The notes under the pieces are model-generated. The model worked only from the letters and a program-made list of their open reading frames with translations, did not search any database and was not told the origin of the DNA. From Flavobacteriales bacterium (lineage in GTDB: Bacteria; Bacteroidota; Bacteroidia; Flavobacteriales; Schleiferiaceae), in the NCBI GenBank assembly GCA_012269745.1, contig JAAXJR010000041.1, positions 32,416 through 96,415 of the forward strand: 64,000 bases of DNA, in the 5' to 3' direction. A program made the translations under genes and the position numbers. Below are positions 1-9,363 of the stretch, piece after piece (the stretch's first letter is position 1; each line of letters opens with the position of its first letter).

Positions 1-180
1 AGTGGATGGTCACCAGGTCAATTAGAAGAAGAGTTGAAAAATGACACTTGGATCATTTTGAAATCTTCCGATATAGACGTGATGGACTACAGTCAAGAAG
101 TTTGGAGGGAGGTTATGAAAAAAATGGGTGGTAAATATGCCTTGTGGGCAAATGCGCCTAATGACCCTATGCTTAATTAA
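1..180 (+). CDS. YqgE/AlgH family protein, C-terminal fragment
   Basis: The first 59 codons of the window are open in frame 1 and end at TAA 178-180; the start lies to the left of the window. The fragment begins with SGWSPGQLEEEL, which fits the conserved GYSGW-x-PGQLE-E segment of the YqgE/AlgH (UPF0301) family, followed by the usual tail with a conserved W and a hydrophobic end. The family is widespread and poorly understood; a regulatory role was proposed for Pseudomonas AlgH. The gene meets the aminotransferase gene tail to tail, and the two stop codons overlap within the palindrome TTAATTAA. The family call rests only on the C-terminus. Confidence 0.8.
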   Translation, partial: SGWSPGQLEEELKNDTWIILKSSDIDVMDYSQEVWREVMKKMGGKYALWANAPNDPMLN

Positions 181-1025
181 AGCGCACCCAGTACATTTAG
201 TTTACGCTGTAATAACTCAACGAGCTCCTTAGCTTTATCACCTTTATAGGTCCGCTTTCGATATTGCTCTACCCATTGCACACCTGTGATGGTATTGGTA
301 AGCCAAATCTCGTCTGCTTTCTGCAACTCAAATGGGTTTATACTCTCCTCTTTGATTTCCAGGCCAATCTCTTTGGCCCAACCTATCAAATTCTTTCTAA
401 AGACACCACGTAGCGGTCCATCTTCCAAAGGTGCAGTTTTCAATACATTGTCCTTTAGAACAAATACGTTCGCTGCATTTGCCTCAACAAGCATCTTTTT
501 ATCGTTCACTAGAAGCATGGCATCTAAGCCATTTTCTTGAGCAAAAATTCCCGCCAAAACATACAAAAGCGAATTTGAAGATTTCAGTGTTGAAAGTAGG
601 CTTGCCTGAACGTAGTGGTCTTTATACAAATCGACCTTCAATCCATTCGGACTCCACTGATAATCTTGGTTTTCCAATTCCTCAAGCTCCATCCACCATA
701 CACATTCGTTGTTGTCCCTTGGGGTGTACTTACCTTCAGATTTACGAACGACCTGCAAACGTAAGCGTCCATCAGTTACTGCGACTTCCTCAGCAAGTTT
801 ATTGGCTTCATCAACAAAAAACTCCGGAGTGAACTCCATAGGGATTGGCATTCTCAGTATTCTCATACTTGCCATCAATCTGAAATAATGATCCTCCACA
901 AACAGGAGTTTATTATCACGCATTCGAATCGTTTCAAATACAGCATCTCCATACATTGTTGCACGCTTGACATCTCCTAAGGGCAGATCATTTGTATCGA
1001 TAATGTTTCCTTGGTAATTGATCAT
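177..1025 (-). CDS. Class IV aminotransferase (BCAT / aminodeoxychorismate lyase type)
   Basis: A PLP enzyme of fold type IV, 282 aa, full length. Visible signatures are the N-terminal GDAVFETIR segment, the putative Schiff-base lysine Lys148 in STLKSSNSLL, and the EANAANVF segment (Glu181 onward) that contacts the pyridine nitrogen, followed by a GPLRGVFR phosphate-binding region. Family members act as branched-chain aminotransferase, D-amino-acid transaminase or 4-amino-4-deoxychorismate lyase (PabC). The sequence alone does not separate these; the length is compatible with PabC or a BCAT-like enzyme. It lies downstream of the terminator at 1059-1089, so it probably has its own promoter in the short gap 1026-1058. 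Its stop overlaps that of the converging YqgE gene. Confidence 0.88.
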   Translation of the reverse strand: MINYQGNIIDTNDLPLGDVKRATMYGDAVFETIRMRDNKLLFVEDHYFRLMASMRILRMPIPMEFTPEFFVDEANKLAEEVAVTDGRLRLQVVRKSEGKYTPRDNNECVWWMELEELENQDYQWSPNGLKVDLYKDHYVQASLLSTLKSSNSLLYVLAGIFAQENGLDAMLLVNDKKMLVEANAANVFVLKDNVLKTAPLEDGPLRGVFRKNLIGWAKEIGLEIKEESINPFELQKADEIWLTNTITGVQWVEQYRKRTYKGDKAKELVELLQRKLNVLGAL

Positions 1026-1058
1026 ATGTTCTTACAGATAGAGCGCCAAAATTAGGGC

Positions 1059-1089
1059 AAAAAAAAATCCCCGCCTGCAAGGCGGGGAT
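1059..1089 (-). terminator. Rho-independent terminator of the long leftward operon
   Basis: An 8-bp GC-rich stem, TCCCCGCC (1068-1075) with GGCGGGGA (1081-1088), encloses a 5-nt loop. On the minus strand it is followed by a run of T (the A-run at 1059-1067). It lies 20 bp past the stop of the T9SS hydrolase gene and separates that operon from the aminotransferase gene. Confidence 0.92.
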
Positions 1090-1109
1090 AACTAAAAACT
1101 ATATCAACA

Positions 1110-2705
1110 TTACTTCACCGTAATTCGGCGAACCGCTGAACCTTGCTCCGTTTCAACCTTGAGGATATATACCCCAGAATTCCACGTAGACAGATCAATT
1201 TCTGTTGAGTTATCTAGAGCACGCTTCTGAAGCACTACTCGACCTGTAATATCAAAAACAGTCAAAGTCTGAATAGCTACGTTATTTGCAGTAACAACGT
1301 TCATCAAGCCTGTAGAAGAAGGGTTTGGATATACCTTCATTTCTAGATCAAACTCCTGAATACCAGCTGGAACGCCTTCCGCCTGAAGCACAGTTGCCAT
1401 TCGTGGAACAATGAATGACATTACTGTATCAATCCAAGCTTGTGAAGTCGCTTCGTTATTTGGGTTTGCAGGGTTCTGAGAAGCATACGGATCCATTGGA
1501 TCGTACCAGTTCCATGGCGCAGTATTTACAACCCATGGCTGAAGTGCATTCGTTGGCGGAATCTCAACAGTATAAATACATTCCTCACCTGTTGGGTTTG
1601 TGCTTTGCTCATCCACCCATACATCATCGGTGTAGCCAGCATTAATAAAGATGTCATTATTACCGTATCCATTCGCCGCCTTAATGGCACCGTAAGAACC
1701 TGTAACACTAACTACTGGGAAGAATTGCTGACCAATTGGTACATATACCATACCCGTATCGTAAGGTGCGAAGAAATCGTACTTGCTATGGATGCTCAGC
1801 ATTGGCACATCGCCTTGCTCCAACCAAGCGCCATCACCTAGGGCACCACCCATATTAATAACCATCAATACATCGTCTGGCATACCTGCGTGGTTCACAT
1901 AATTACGACCAGGCTGGGTATAATCCATTGTTGGTAGACCTAAAGTGTTTTGACCTGTAACGGTAACTTGACCACCATAACCGTCAATATCACCTACTAC
2001 CGCTGTATCGACATAAGGATCCCCTACAGTCACTGTTCCACCGAACATACCAACTGTATCTTGGTACTGGAATTTAGTAGGCGCAGTCACTTCAGAGTGT
2101 TTGTCAATAGTCGCGTAAGCAAAAGTGATATAGCCACCTGAACCTTGTCCCACCATGATGGTATTTGAAGCATTAATTCCGTAAGGATTACCTGCACCTA
2201 CTTGAGTGAGGTTTAGGTAACGAACCAATGATTTTGCATCTTGGATTGAGTAGTATACTGCCAATAGGTTTGTACCACGACGTAAATCAAGGTTTGTACT
2301 ATTTGCCAACCAACCTAAACGGTAAGTAGCAGCAATAGCCACGTAACCCATTCTTGCGAATCGAGTACACATTTCTACAACGGCACTATCTTCTTTCGTT
2401 CCTAGTGGCGAACCATTGAGCCCTTTAGGAATGAAAGATCCTGTATGCCATACAATAACAACCGGACGATCCGTTGCCGTATCAACTGCTGGTGAAGGCA
2501 TGTAGAAATCTGCCATCAATGGTTGAAGATTTGTCCCGCCCAATAAGGCAGAATCGATGTACGGGTTAAAGTTTACACCGTACGCTACGTTCGTTGACGT
2601 TACTACGTCAGCTTCGCTAAATATTGGGGTCGTGTATCGTTGTGCAAATACACTCGACGACACCAAAAGCGCGCAAATAAAAAGTAAAGTCTTTTTCATA
2701 AGCAT
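1110..2705 (-). CDS. T9SS-exported alpha/beta hydrolase
   Basis: 531 aa. It opens with a signal peptide (KKTLLFICALLVSSSVFA, cleavage near AQR) and ends with a T9SS type A sorting domain (VYPNPSS at about 457, then GRVV, GVYILKV and a basic end), so it should be secreted or attached to the cell surface by the type IX system. Between them is a carboxylesterase/lipase-like alpha/beta-hydrolase fold: WHTGSF (about 86-91) as oxyanion-type loop, and the putative nucleophile elbow VGQGSGGY with Ser189. The usual GxSxG pentapeptide is here Q-G-S-G-G. Two starts are possible, 2705 or the second ATG at 2699 (MKKTLL); the latter gives the more usual signal peptide. The gene lies 15-21 bp behind the TonB receptor gene, which suggests joint use of a lipid or ester substrate, but the substrate is unknown. 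Confidence 0.85.
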   Translation of the reverse strand: MLMKKTLLFICALLVSSSVFAQRYTTPIFSEADVVTSTNVAYGVNFNPYIDSALLGGTNLQPLMADFYMPSPAVDTATDRPVVIVWHTGSFIPKGLNGSPLGTKEDSAVVEMCTRFARMGYVAIAATYRLGWLANSTNLDLRRGTNLLAVYYSIQDAKSLVRYLNLTQVGAGNPYGINASNTIMVGQGSGGYITFAYATIDKHSEVTAPTKFQYQDTVGMFGGTVTVGDPYVDTAVVGDIDGYGGQVTVTGQNTLGLPTMDYTQPGRNYVNHAGMPDDVLMVINMGGALGDGAWLEQGDVPMLSIHSKYDFFAPYDTGMVYVPIGQQFFPVVSVTGSYGAIKAANGYGNNDIFINAGYTDDVWVDEQSTNPTGEECIYTVEIPPTNALQPWVVNTAPWNWYDPMDPYASQNPANPNNEATSQAWIDTVMSFIVPRMATVLQAEGVPAGIQEFDLEMKVYPNPSSTGLMNVVTANNVAIQTLTVFDITGRVVLQKRALDNSTEIDLSTWNSGVYILKVETEQGSAVRRITVK

Positions 2706-2720
2706 GGTTTTGCAGGGCGG

Positions 2721-5483
2721 TTAATTAATTTGAATACTTAGATAAGCCAACCTCCCTACTAAAGGCCCTCCAAATACTTGATAAACTTTGTTATTTAGCG
2801 CATTACTTGCACCTATTTTGTACGTCACTACAGTTTTGCGATCATTGATCATATGATTCCTGGTAAGTGAACACTGTGCATCCACCAAACCATAAGAAGG
2901 AATGCTCCCAGTGAATTGAGGCGAACCTTCAAACAGAAATCCTTCTACCCATTTGTAATTCACACCAGCCCCCATCAATTTGTCCTTATCGTTTTTAATA
3001 GGATAATTTCTCATGTTCCAACCAATATTGAATTTGTGCTCAGGAGTATTAAAAGCAGGCACAATAGGGTCATTTACAGCAGAAGTAAGCTTATTCCAAC
3101 TGTAGTTACCACTAAGGCTATGGTAATCACCAATGAAGGTATTTAGACCAATCGAAAACCCCTGCGTGGTCACCTGTTCGGTTGCATTGGCAGCAACGCG
3201 ATAGACTTGAAGCTCTTTCAATCTATCAATAGCCGTAGTTCCCTCAACAATTTTCGCACCTATGATGTAGCCAATGAAATCATTGTAGTTGCTGTAGTAA
3301 TAGTTCGCATCAACGAAAACACGCTCAAACAAGGTAGCTCTCCACCCTACCTCGGCAGTGCGTACTCTTTCCGGGCGAATTGCATCTACATCAAAATAAC
3401 CGAAATCGTGGGTCAAACGCTCATTACCAGGCTTGGCTAGATATTCTACGATATTATCAATGGTTACCAATGAATCGAAACCGTTGAGGTTACCAAGCAA
3501 CACAGCACGACCTACATTGTAATTTAGGTATTGATCTGCTAAAGTTGGATTTCGGATCGCACTACTAACGCTGAAACGCAATGTGTGATTTTCATTTGCC
3601 TTGTACACTACAGATGCCGCAGGACTGACTAATGGCTGGAAGTTTTGATTCTTATCTACACGTGCAGTGATGCTCGTCTTGAGCCTTTCATCACGGTAGA
3701 ATTGTTCCCAACCGCCGTATAAACCTGCCTCATAATTACGGATGACTACATCACCAGTATCACTAAAGATGGTACCGGCACTGTTCGGTGTATACAGTCG
3801 AACATTTCCCCCCACTCTAAACTGACCAGCATCGGTATCAAACGTTCTTTCGCCTTGACTGTGGTATAGTGCACTTTTGTCGTAGAATCGGCTCCCACCT
3901 TCGGTAAATAGTGTAGAAGTAATATGCCCTTTGAGCTCATCAAATTCTGATGTTCCTGGTTTCAAGTAATTCACCACTGAATAACCGTAGATGGCCTCCA
4001 TAAAACTCATTACGATAGCATTGGTGGTATCGTGAAGTTGATTGAAAAAGTCTCTGTTGTCGGCAATAACATTTTGCATCTCTGCTTCAAAGTCCGCATT
4101 GCTCAAGGTATTCGACGGATAATCTGGCAGCGCTCTTACTTGTGGTCTATTGAATATATACCACATTGTGCGGTATTGATTGCTGTAGAATTGGTCAGGA
4201 ACGATGCTGTCCTGCATACGAAGCGCAGTGAAATAAGCATCATAGCTGTTCCCAGCATCCTCATGCGTGGAATAGGCCCGCCAAAACCACTTACCAGTTT
4301 CTTCACGTAGCTCCACCCTATTCTGCAAGAACAAGATATCCTTCAGACTATACCTGTTATCACCCTGATATACAGTTGTTCCTGCGCCGAAATTCATCGC
4401 GTAGATACCTCGTACATTGTCACTGAATTTGTAATGAAGTGCAGTGGTCAATTTCAAATTCTCAGTGTCGTAATCAACGAGGTGTTTTTCTTCAATACCC
4501 GGACGATAGAATCGGCCCAAACCTGGATAACCTTTCACATCACCTCCGGCATCCCAATAATCTTCATCACCGTAACGGTTCACCGCATCGTAACCACCTG
4601 GGTTCAATTCATCATCGGCACTAACGTCGGTAGGATCGTAGTTCTCAGCTTGCCAATCGTCTGCCCGCAATGCGAAAAGGTTGATCTTGTAGGCAAACTT
4701 ATCATTGACCTTATCAGCCCAACGAACGCTTATCTCGGTGAGATTGCGCTCTCCTACTTTCAGGCTTGAACTTATTCCCGTGAAGACAAAAGGATCCTTG
4801 GTCGTCATTGAGATGACACCGTTAAAAGCAGAAGGGCCGTAAAATGCTGTGCTAGCACCAGCAATCACATCTACGGACATGATATCAAGATCTGGTGCGC
4901 CTAGGAAATTGCCTAATGAGAAGTTCAAACCTGGACTTTGATTATCTACCCCATCAATAAGCTGCAATGAACGCACCGGAGAAGTACTGTTAAATCCACG
5001 TGTGTTAATGATCTTGAAACCAATACTGGCAGAGGTGAGATCCACCCCTTTCAACGTCCCAAGATGATCGTAAAAGCTAACACTTGGACTTTCTTTAATG
5101 GCTAAAGCGTCCATACTTTCAACCGTAAGTGCACTTTTTTCTTGTTGCTCGCTGAGTCTTTGTTGAACAACACTAACTTCTTTCAGCACATTGCGGTCCG
5201 GCTTCATAGTGATACGGACTGGCGAGGCATCTTGAATTACAACGCGCTGCACTGCGAAACCCATAGAATTCACCTCTACCTGAACGGGATAGTTATAAAT
5301 GTCCAATGACCATGCGCCATCAAAATCGGTAACGGTTCCAATGTTACTTAATGCACCATTTAGAACTACCCTAATAGAGGCCCCAATAATGGGTTCTTTT
5401 TTATCATCTACGACTGTTCCACGTATTTGTCCATGCAGGTGTGACCCTAGGAAAATGAAGAGTGCGAGTAGTGTTTTGTTCAT
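2721..5483 (-). CDS. TonB-dependent outer-membrane receptor with carboxypeptidase-like regulatory domain
   Basis: About 920 aa from the chosen start. The open frame extends to 5528, but the ATG at 5481-5483 begins a clean signal peptide (MNKTLLALFIFLGSHLHG), so the upstream 15 codons are probably not translated. Domain order is: signal peptide; carboxypeptidase-D-regulatory-like beta-sandwich (IRGTVVDDKKEPIIGASI); plug (KESPSVSFYDHLGTLKGVDLTS, then GASTAFYGPSAFNGVI); and a long beta-barrel ending in AYLSIQIN. Such receptors take up large or scarce substrates through the outer membrane using TonB-ExbBD energy. There is no SusD-like partner beside it, so it is not a canonical SusCD pair; the partner is the following secreted hydrolase. 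It lies 62 bp behind the sua5 gene and may be read from the same transcript or from its own promoter. Confidence 0.9.
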   Translation of the reverse strand: MNKTLLALFIFLGSHLHGQIRGTVVDDKKEPIIGASIRVVLNGALSNIGTVTDFDGAWSLDIYNYPVQVEVNSMGFAVQRVVIQDASPVRITMKPDRNVLKEVSVVQQRLSEQQEKSALTVESMDALAIKESPSVSFYDHLGTLKGVDLTSASIGFKIINTRGFNSTSPVRSLQLIDGVDNQSPGLNFSLGNFLGAPDLDIMSVDVIAGASTAFYGPSAFNGVISMTTKDPFVFTGISSSLKVGERNLTEISVRWADKVNDKFAYKINLFALRADDWQAENYDPTDVSADDELNPGGYDAVNRYGDEDYWDAGGDVKGYPGLGRFYRPGIEEKHLVDYDTENLKLTTALHYKFSDNVRGIYAMNFGAGTTVYQGDNRYSLKDILFLQNRVELREETGKWFWRAYSTHEDAGNSYDAYFTALRMQDSIVPDQFYSNQYRTMWYIFNRPQVRALPDYPSNTLSNADFEAEMQNVIADNRDFFNQLHDTTNAIVMSFMEAIYGYSVVNYLKPGTSEFDELKGHITSTLFTEGGSRFYDKSALYHSQGERTFDTDAGQFRVGGNVRLYTPNSAGTIFSDTGDVVIRNYEAGLYGGWEQFYRDERLKTSITARVDKNQNFQPLVSPAASVVYKANENHTLRFSVSSAIRNPTLADQYLNYNVGRAVLLGNLNGFDSLVTIDNIVEYLAKPGNERLTHDFGYFDVDAIRPERVRTAEVGWRATLFERVFVDANYYYSNYNDFIGYIIGAKIVEGTTAIDRLKELQVYRVAANATEQVTTQGFSIGLNTFIGDYHSLSGNYSWNKLTSAVNDPIVPAFNTPEHKFNIGWNMRNYPIKNDKDKLMGAGVNYKWVEGFLFEGSPQFTGSIPSYGLVDAQCSLTRNHMINDRKTVVTYKIGASNALNNKVYQVFGGPLVGRLAYLSIQIN

Positions 5484-5545
5484 AAAGAACAAATTAGTAA
5501 AAGCAATTGAGAAAAAAGGGTGATTCAACCCCTTAATATAAACAC

Positions 5546-6490
5546 TTAATTAGCAGCTCTTTTTAGTCGATCATTGATAGCTCTACCCAAGCCTTCTTCT
5601 GGTAAGTAATGCGTCCATATTTCTTTAAAACCACTAGCTCTAAGCTCTCTCAAGCCAATGAATAGGCGGGATGCAGCTTCCACATCATTTAGTATAGGAC
5701 TCAAATTAAAAACGTTGTCGCCAACCATTTCTGAAGACATTACCAAGAGCCCCACATTGGAGTTATCAACATTGTCTATGTTCCTTCTGAGATCATCGAA
5801 ATCATCAAACAGTCTGATTTTCGCCCCTGGGTTATAATGAGAGCTAAGCATTCCAGGCGCTTTCGGATTCGAGGAACTCGTTTGAACTTCTAGAGCCCCT
5901 AGTACAGATTCCAGCTCCTCTAGAGCTAATCCACCCAACCTCAAGACTTTTGGTTTACCACATAGGTCGACAATCGTACTTTCTAATCCAACGCCACAAG
6001 GACCACCATCTAGCACAGCATCAATATTCTCTCCCAGTTGCTCTTGAACATGAGCTGCGGTGGTTGGTGATGTAAAACCAAAAGGATTTGCACTAGGTGC
6101 AGCAATACTTAACCCGCTTCTTCGGATGACCTCTAAAGTCATGGGATGATCAGGAATACGAACGGCTACAGTTGGGTGCCCTGAGGTCACTAAATCAGGG
6201 ACAACATCCTTTTTCGGTACTACGATAGTCAATGGACCAGGACTGAAGCGCTCCAACAATGCTATTGCAGCATCGTTTAAGTCAGCTACTTCTCTGGCTT
6301 GATCTATTGAAGCTACATGTACAATTAAAGGATCAAAAGAAGGTCGGTTTTTAGCTTTAAAAACTTTGGCTACCGCCTTTGTATCCAAAGCATTAGCTCC
6401 TAGACCATAAACTGTTTCTGTAGGCAAGGCCACTAAAGCTCCTTCTAACAAAAGCTGAACGGCCTTATCAATGTCCGTTATTAGAGCCAT
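5546..6490 (-). CDS. sua5: L-threonylcarbamoyladenylate synthase (Sua5 type)
   Basis: 314 aa. It makes threonylcarbamoyl-AMP from threonine, bicarbonate and ATP, the first step of t6A37 modification in ANN-decoding tRNAs. The N-terminal YrdC domain shows PTETVYGLGANA, the KAKNRPSFDPL basic patch, the PSANPFG loop and ESTIVDL. A C-terminal Sua5 domain of about 110 aa (after APGMLSSHYNPGA, a linker known to close over the active site) makes it the long Sua5 form and not the short TsaC form. It sits 3 bp behind queE, so two tRNA-modification genes adjoin in the operon. Confidence 0.93.
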   Translation of the reverse strand: MALITDIDKAVQLLLEGALVALPTETVYGLGANALDTKAVAKVFKAKNRPSFDPLIVHVASIDQAREVADLNDAAIALLERFSPGPLTIVVPKKDVVPDLVTSGHPTVAVRIPDHPMTLEVIRRSGLSIAAPSANPFGFTSPTTAAHVQEQLGENIDAVLDGGPCGVGLESTIVDLCGKPKVLRLGGLALEELESVLGALEVQTSSSNPKAPGMLSSHYNPGAKIRLFDDFDDLRRNIDNVDNSNVGLLVMSSEMVGDNVFNLSPILNDVEAASRLFIGLRELRASGFKEIWTHYLPEEGLGRAINDRLKRAAN

Positions 6491-6493
6491 GTG

Positions 6494-7141
6494 CTATGGA
6501 ATATTCAAATATTTGTGAGTCTGAAGGCTTACTTTCCAACGTGGATGATTCATCACGTAATCTACAATATGAGGCATCATTTCATCACGCTTACTCCATT
6601 CTGGCTGTAAGAACAATGTACAATCCTCTCCAACCCTTTCAGCGTGCTGCTCTGCCCATTTAAAGTCGTTTTGGTTGTATACAATCACCTTCAACTCATG
6701 TGCTGCTGCATAATATTCTTCTTTAGGTGGCGCGGTCTTCTTAGGACTTAAACAAATCCAATCCCAGTCTCCTGTCAATGGATAAGCGCCACTGGTCTCC
6801 ACATGAACTTTCATCCCGACCTCATGGAGCGCATCTACCAAAGGATTCATGTCCCATGTAAGCGGTTCACCACCCGTAACAACAATAGTATCGCTATACT
6901 TCTTAGCATTGGCGACAATGTTGGAAATAGGAGTAGGTGGATGTGTATCTGGGTTCCAGCTCTCTTTGACATCGCACCAGTGACAGCCTACATCACAGCC
7001 GCCAATGCGAGCAAAATAAGCTGCTTTACCCGTGTGCGCTCCCTCTCCTTGGATCGTATAAAATTCCTCCATCAAAGGCACCACGAATCCATTACGCACG
7101 TCGGCGCTACTGTAAATCTGAGATGTGGTTATGTCCTTCAA
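6494..7141 (-). CDS. queE: 7-carboxy-7-deazaguanine synthase (radical SAM)
   Basis: 215 aa. QueE rearranges 6-carboxytetrahydropterin to 7-carboxy-7-deazaguanine in the queuosine/preQ1 pathway. The radical-SAM cluster ligands are Cys49, Cys53 and Cys56 in GGCDVGCHWCD (CX3CX2C); upstream is EEFYTIQGEGAHTGKAAYF, typical of QueE, and VVTGGEPL is the SAM-binding GGE motif. The other queuosine genes (queC, queD) are not in this window. It is 5 bp behind folD and 3 bp ahead of sua5. Confidence 0.94.
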   Translation of the reverse strand: MKDITTSQIYSSADVRNGFVVPLMEEFYTIQGEGAHTGKAAYFARIGGCDVGCHWCDVKESWNPDTHPPTPISNIVANAKKYSDTIVVTGGEPLTWDMNPLVDALHEVGMKVHVETSGAYPLTGDWDWICLSPKKTAPPKEEYYAAAHELKVIVYNQNDFKWAEQHAERVGEDCTLFLQPEWSKRDEMMPHIVDYVMNHPRWKVSLQTHKYLNIP

Positions 7142-7146
7142 ACGAT

Positions 7147-8019
7147 TTAAGACAATTCGGTTACTTTCATCGTATTCATCATGAGTGCAGCTCTGGTCAT
7201 TGGACCTACACCACCTGGTACAGGCGTAATGAAGCTACACTTAGGCGCTACGGCGTCATAATCCACATCGCCTAATAATCTGAAACCACTTTTCTTCGAA
7301 GGGTCATCTACACGAGTAATACCCACATCAATAACACAAGCCCCTTTCTTGACCATATCTTCAGTCACAAATCCTGGACGCCCCAGAGCTGCAACGATGA
7401 TATCAGCCTTTTGGCACACCTCTTTTAGATTCTTTGTTCTTGAATGACAAAGCGTGACCGTACAGTTACCGGGGTAATTGTGCTGGCTTAGCAGGATAGA
7501 CATCGGAGAACCTACAATATGGCTACGGCCAATAACTACACAGTCCTTACCCTCTGTTGGTACGTTGTATCTACGAAGAATCTCAACAATACCCTGCGGC
7601 GTAGCAGGGATGTACGTTGGAAGGTTTAGCGTCATTTTACCAACGTTTTCCGGGTGGAATCCGTCTACGTCTTTTTTCGGATCTACGGCCAACAGCACCT
7701 TAGTTTCATCAATATGCTTTGGTAACGGCAATTGAACGATGTATCCATCGATATCCTCGTCGTTATTGAGTTTATTAATGGCTTTTAACAGCTCAGCCTC
7801 AGTGGTTTCTGCAGGAAGCTTGATCAGTGTTGAACCAAAACCAACCTCTTCACAATCACGAACTTTCGCATTCACATACGTACGAGAAGCACCGTCTTCT
7901 CCTACCAAGATGGCGGCTAAGTGCGGGACTTTCTTCCCTTCTGCTTTGAGTCCTTTTACTTTTTCGGCCAATTCTGCTCGAATCTGTGCCGATGTTGCTT
8001 TTCCGTCTAAAACTACCAT
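7147..8019 (-). CDS. folD: Bifunctional methylene-THF dehydrogenase / methenyl-THF cyclohydrolase
   Basis: 290 aa, the normal length for FolD. It interconverts 5,10-methylene-, 5,10-methenyl- and 10-formyl-tetrahydrofolate in the cytoplasm. The conserved Tyr/Lys motif appears as [16 protein letters not shown] (Lys essential for the cyclohydrolase); [31 protein letters not shown] (Rossmann NADP site) and the C-terminal [13 protein letters not shown] are all present. It is 11 bp behind ffh. One-carbon units may serve fMet-tRNA formylation, which suits the translation genes around it, though this is inference. Confidence 0.97.
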   Translation of the reverse strand: MVVLDGKATSAQIRAELAEKVKGLKAEGKKVPHLAAILVGEDGASRTYVNAKVRDCEEVGFGSTLIKLPAETTEAELLKAINKLNNDEDIDGYIVQLPLPKHIDETKVLLAVDPKKDVDGFHPENVGKMTLNLPTYIPATPQGIVEILRRYNVPTEGKDCVVIGRSHIVGSPMSILLSQHNYPGNCTVTLCHSRTKNLKEVCQKADIIVAALGRPGFVTEDMVKKGACVIDVGITRVDDPSKKSGFRLLGDVDYDAVAPKCSFITPVPGGVGPMTRAALMMNTMKVTELS

Positions 8020-8030
8020 AGTTTATGTCT

Positions 8031-9362
8031 TTAGCGCATTCCGCGCATCATGTTCATCATTCCACGGCGTCCACCGCCGCTTTGCATCATCTTCATCATT
8101 TTGCGCATATCGCCAAACTGTTTGAGCAGGTTGTTCACGTCTTGAACTGTGCGCCCAGAACCCATGGCAATGCGCTTTCGACGAGAACCGTTAATGATAT
8201 CAGGCTGCTGACGTTCTGCTAAAGTCATGCTGTTGATCATCGCTTCAATGTGCTTGAACGCATCGTCATCAATATCAATGTCCTTCATGGCTTTCCCCAT
8301 ACCCGGAATCATACCCATGAGGTCCTTCATGTTCCCCATTTTCTTGATTTGCTGGATTTGATTCATAAAGTCGTCGAAACCAAATGAGTCGGTAGCGATC
8401 TTCTTACTCATCTTACGAGCCTCTTGCTCGTCAAACTGTTCTTGAGCGCGCTCCACAAGGGAAACCACATCACCCATACCGAGAATACGGTCTGCCATAC
8501 GGTCAGGATGGAATACGTCTAAGGCCTCCATTTTTTCTCCTGTACCAATGAATTTGATGGGTTTATTTACAACACTTTTAATAGTAAGTGCCGCACCACC
8601 ACGGGTATCACCGTCTAATTTCGTTAAGATAACACCGTCAAAATTCAGCACCTCGTTAAAGGCTTTAGCGGTATTCACGGCATCTTGACCCGTCATAGAA
8701 TCCACGACGAACAAGGTCTCTGAAGGAGCAATAGCCTTGTGAATATTGCCAATCTCCGCCATCATCTCCTCGTCCACCGCCAAACGACCGGCAGTATCCA
8801 CGATCACTACATTGTGACCGTTGCTTTTAGCATGGGCCAAGGCATTTGTAGAGATACTCACCGGATCTTGGTTGCCTTCTTCTGAGAAAACCTCGATGCC
8901 CAACTGCTCCCCTAGTACGTGAAGCTGATTGATTGCTGCTGGACGATACACATCACAAGCAACTAATAGCGGCTTTTTCGTTTTCTTGTTCTTTAGGTAA
9001 TTGGCCAATTTTGCACTGTGGGTCGTCTTACCCGATCCTTGCAGACCGGCCATAAGGATAACTGCCGGCTTACCTGCCAAATTCAAGCCTTCAGCTTGCC
9101 CACCCATCAGCTCGGCCATCTCATCACGGACGATCTTCACCATAGCTTGACCAGGCTTTACCGCCGTGAGCACGCCAGAACCAAGCGCTTTCGCTTTTAC
9201 ATCATTGGTAAACTGCTTGGCAATTTTAAAACTAACATCAGCCTCAACGAGCGCGCGACGAATCTGCTTTACGCTGTCCGCAATGTTGAGTTCGGTAATC
9301 TTATGATTCCCTTGTAATACCTTAAACGCGCCCTCTAAACGGTCACTTAAATTGTCAAACAT
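8031..9362 (-). CDS. ffh: Signal recognition particle protein Ffh (SRP54)
   Basis: 443 aa. The GTPase of the signal recognition particle, which delivers nascent membrane proteins to FtsY and SecYEG. Order: N-terminal four-helix domain; G domain with P-loop GLQGSGKTTHSAKLA, DVYRPAAINQL, DTAGRLAVDEE, TKLDGDTRGG and GTGEKMEALDVFHP; then the methionine-rich M domain (FDDFMNQIQQIKKMGNMKDL, SRRKRIAMGSGR as the SRP-RNA-binding helix-turn-helix) ending in a Met/Gly/Arg-rich tail. No SRP RNA gene was recognised in the window. It lies 1 bp behind pepD. Confidence 0.97.
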   Translation of the reverse strand: MFDNLSDRLEGAFKVLQGNHKITELNIADSVKQIRRALVEADVSFKIAKQFTNDVKAKALGSGVLTAVKPGQAMVKIVRDEMAELMGGQAEGLNLAGKPAVILMAGLQGSGKTTHSAKLANYLKNKKTKKPLLVACDVYRPAAINQLHVLGEQLGIEVFSEEGNQDPVSISTNALAHAKSNGHNVVIVDTAGRLAVDEEMMAEIGNIHKAIAPSETLFVVDSMTGQDAVNTAKAFNEVLNFDGVILTKLDGDTRGGAALTIKSVVNKPIKFIGTGEKMEALDVFHPDRMADRILGMGDVVSLVERAQEQFDEQEARKMSKKIATDSFGFDDFMNQIQQIKKMGNMKDLMGMIPGMGKAMKDIDIDDDAFKHIEAMINSMTLAERQQPDIINGSRRKRIAMGSGRTVQDVNNLLKQFGDMRKMMKMMQSGGGRRGMMNMMRGMR

Positions 9363-9363
9363 A

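Noticed and set aside
4032..4769. Plus-strand open frames of about 90-110 codons inside the TonB receptor gene
   Set aside because: They lie wholly inside a well-supported gene, have no family resemblance and no promoter or operon setting.
5484..5528. Upstream start of the TonB receptor
   Set aside because: It would place 15 residues before a standard signal peptide; the internal ATG at 5483 fits better.
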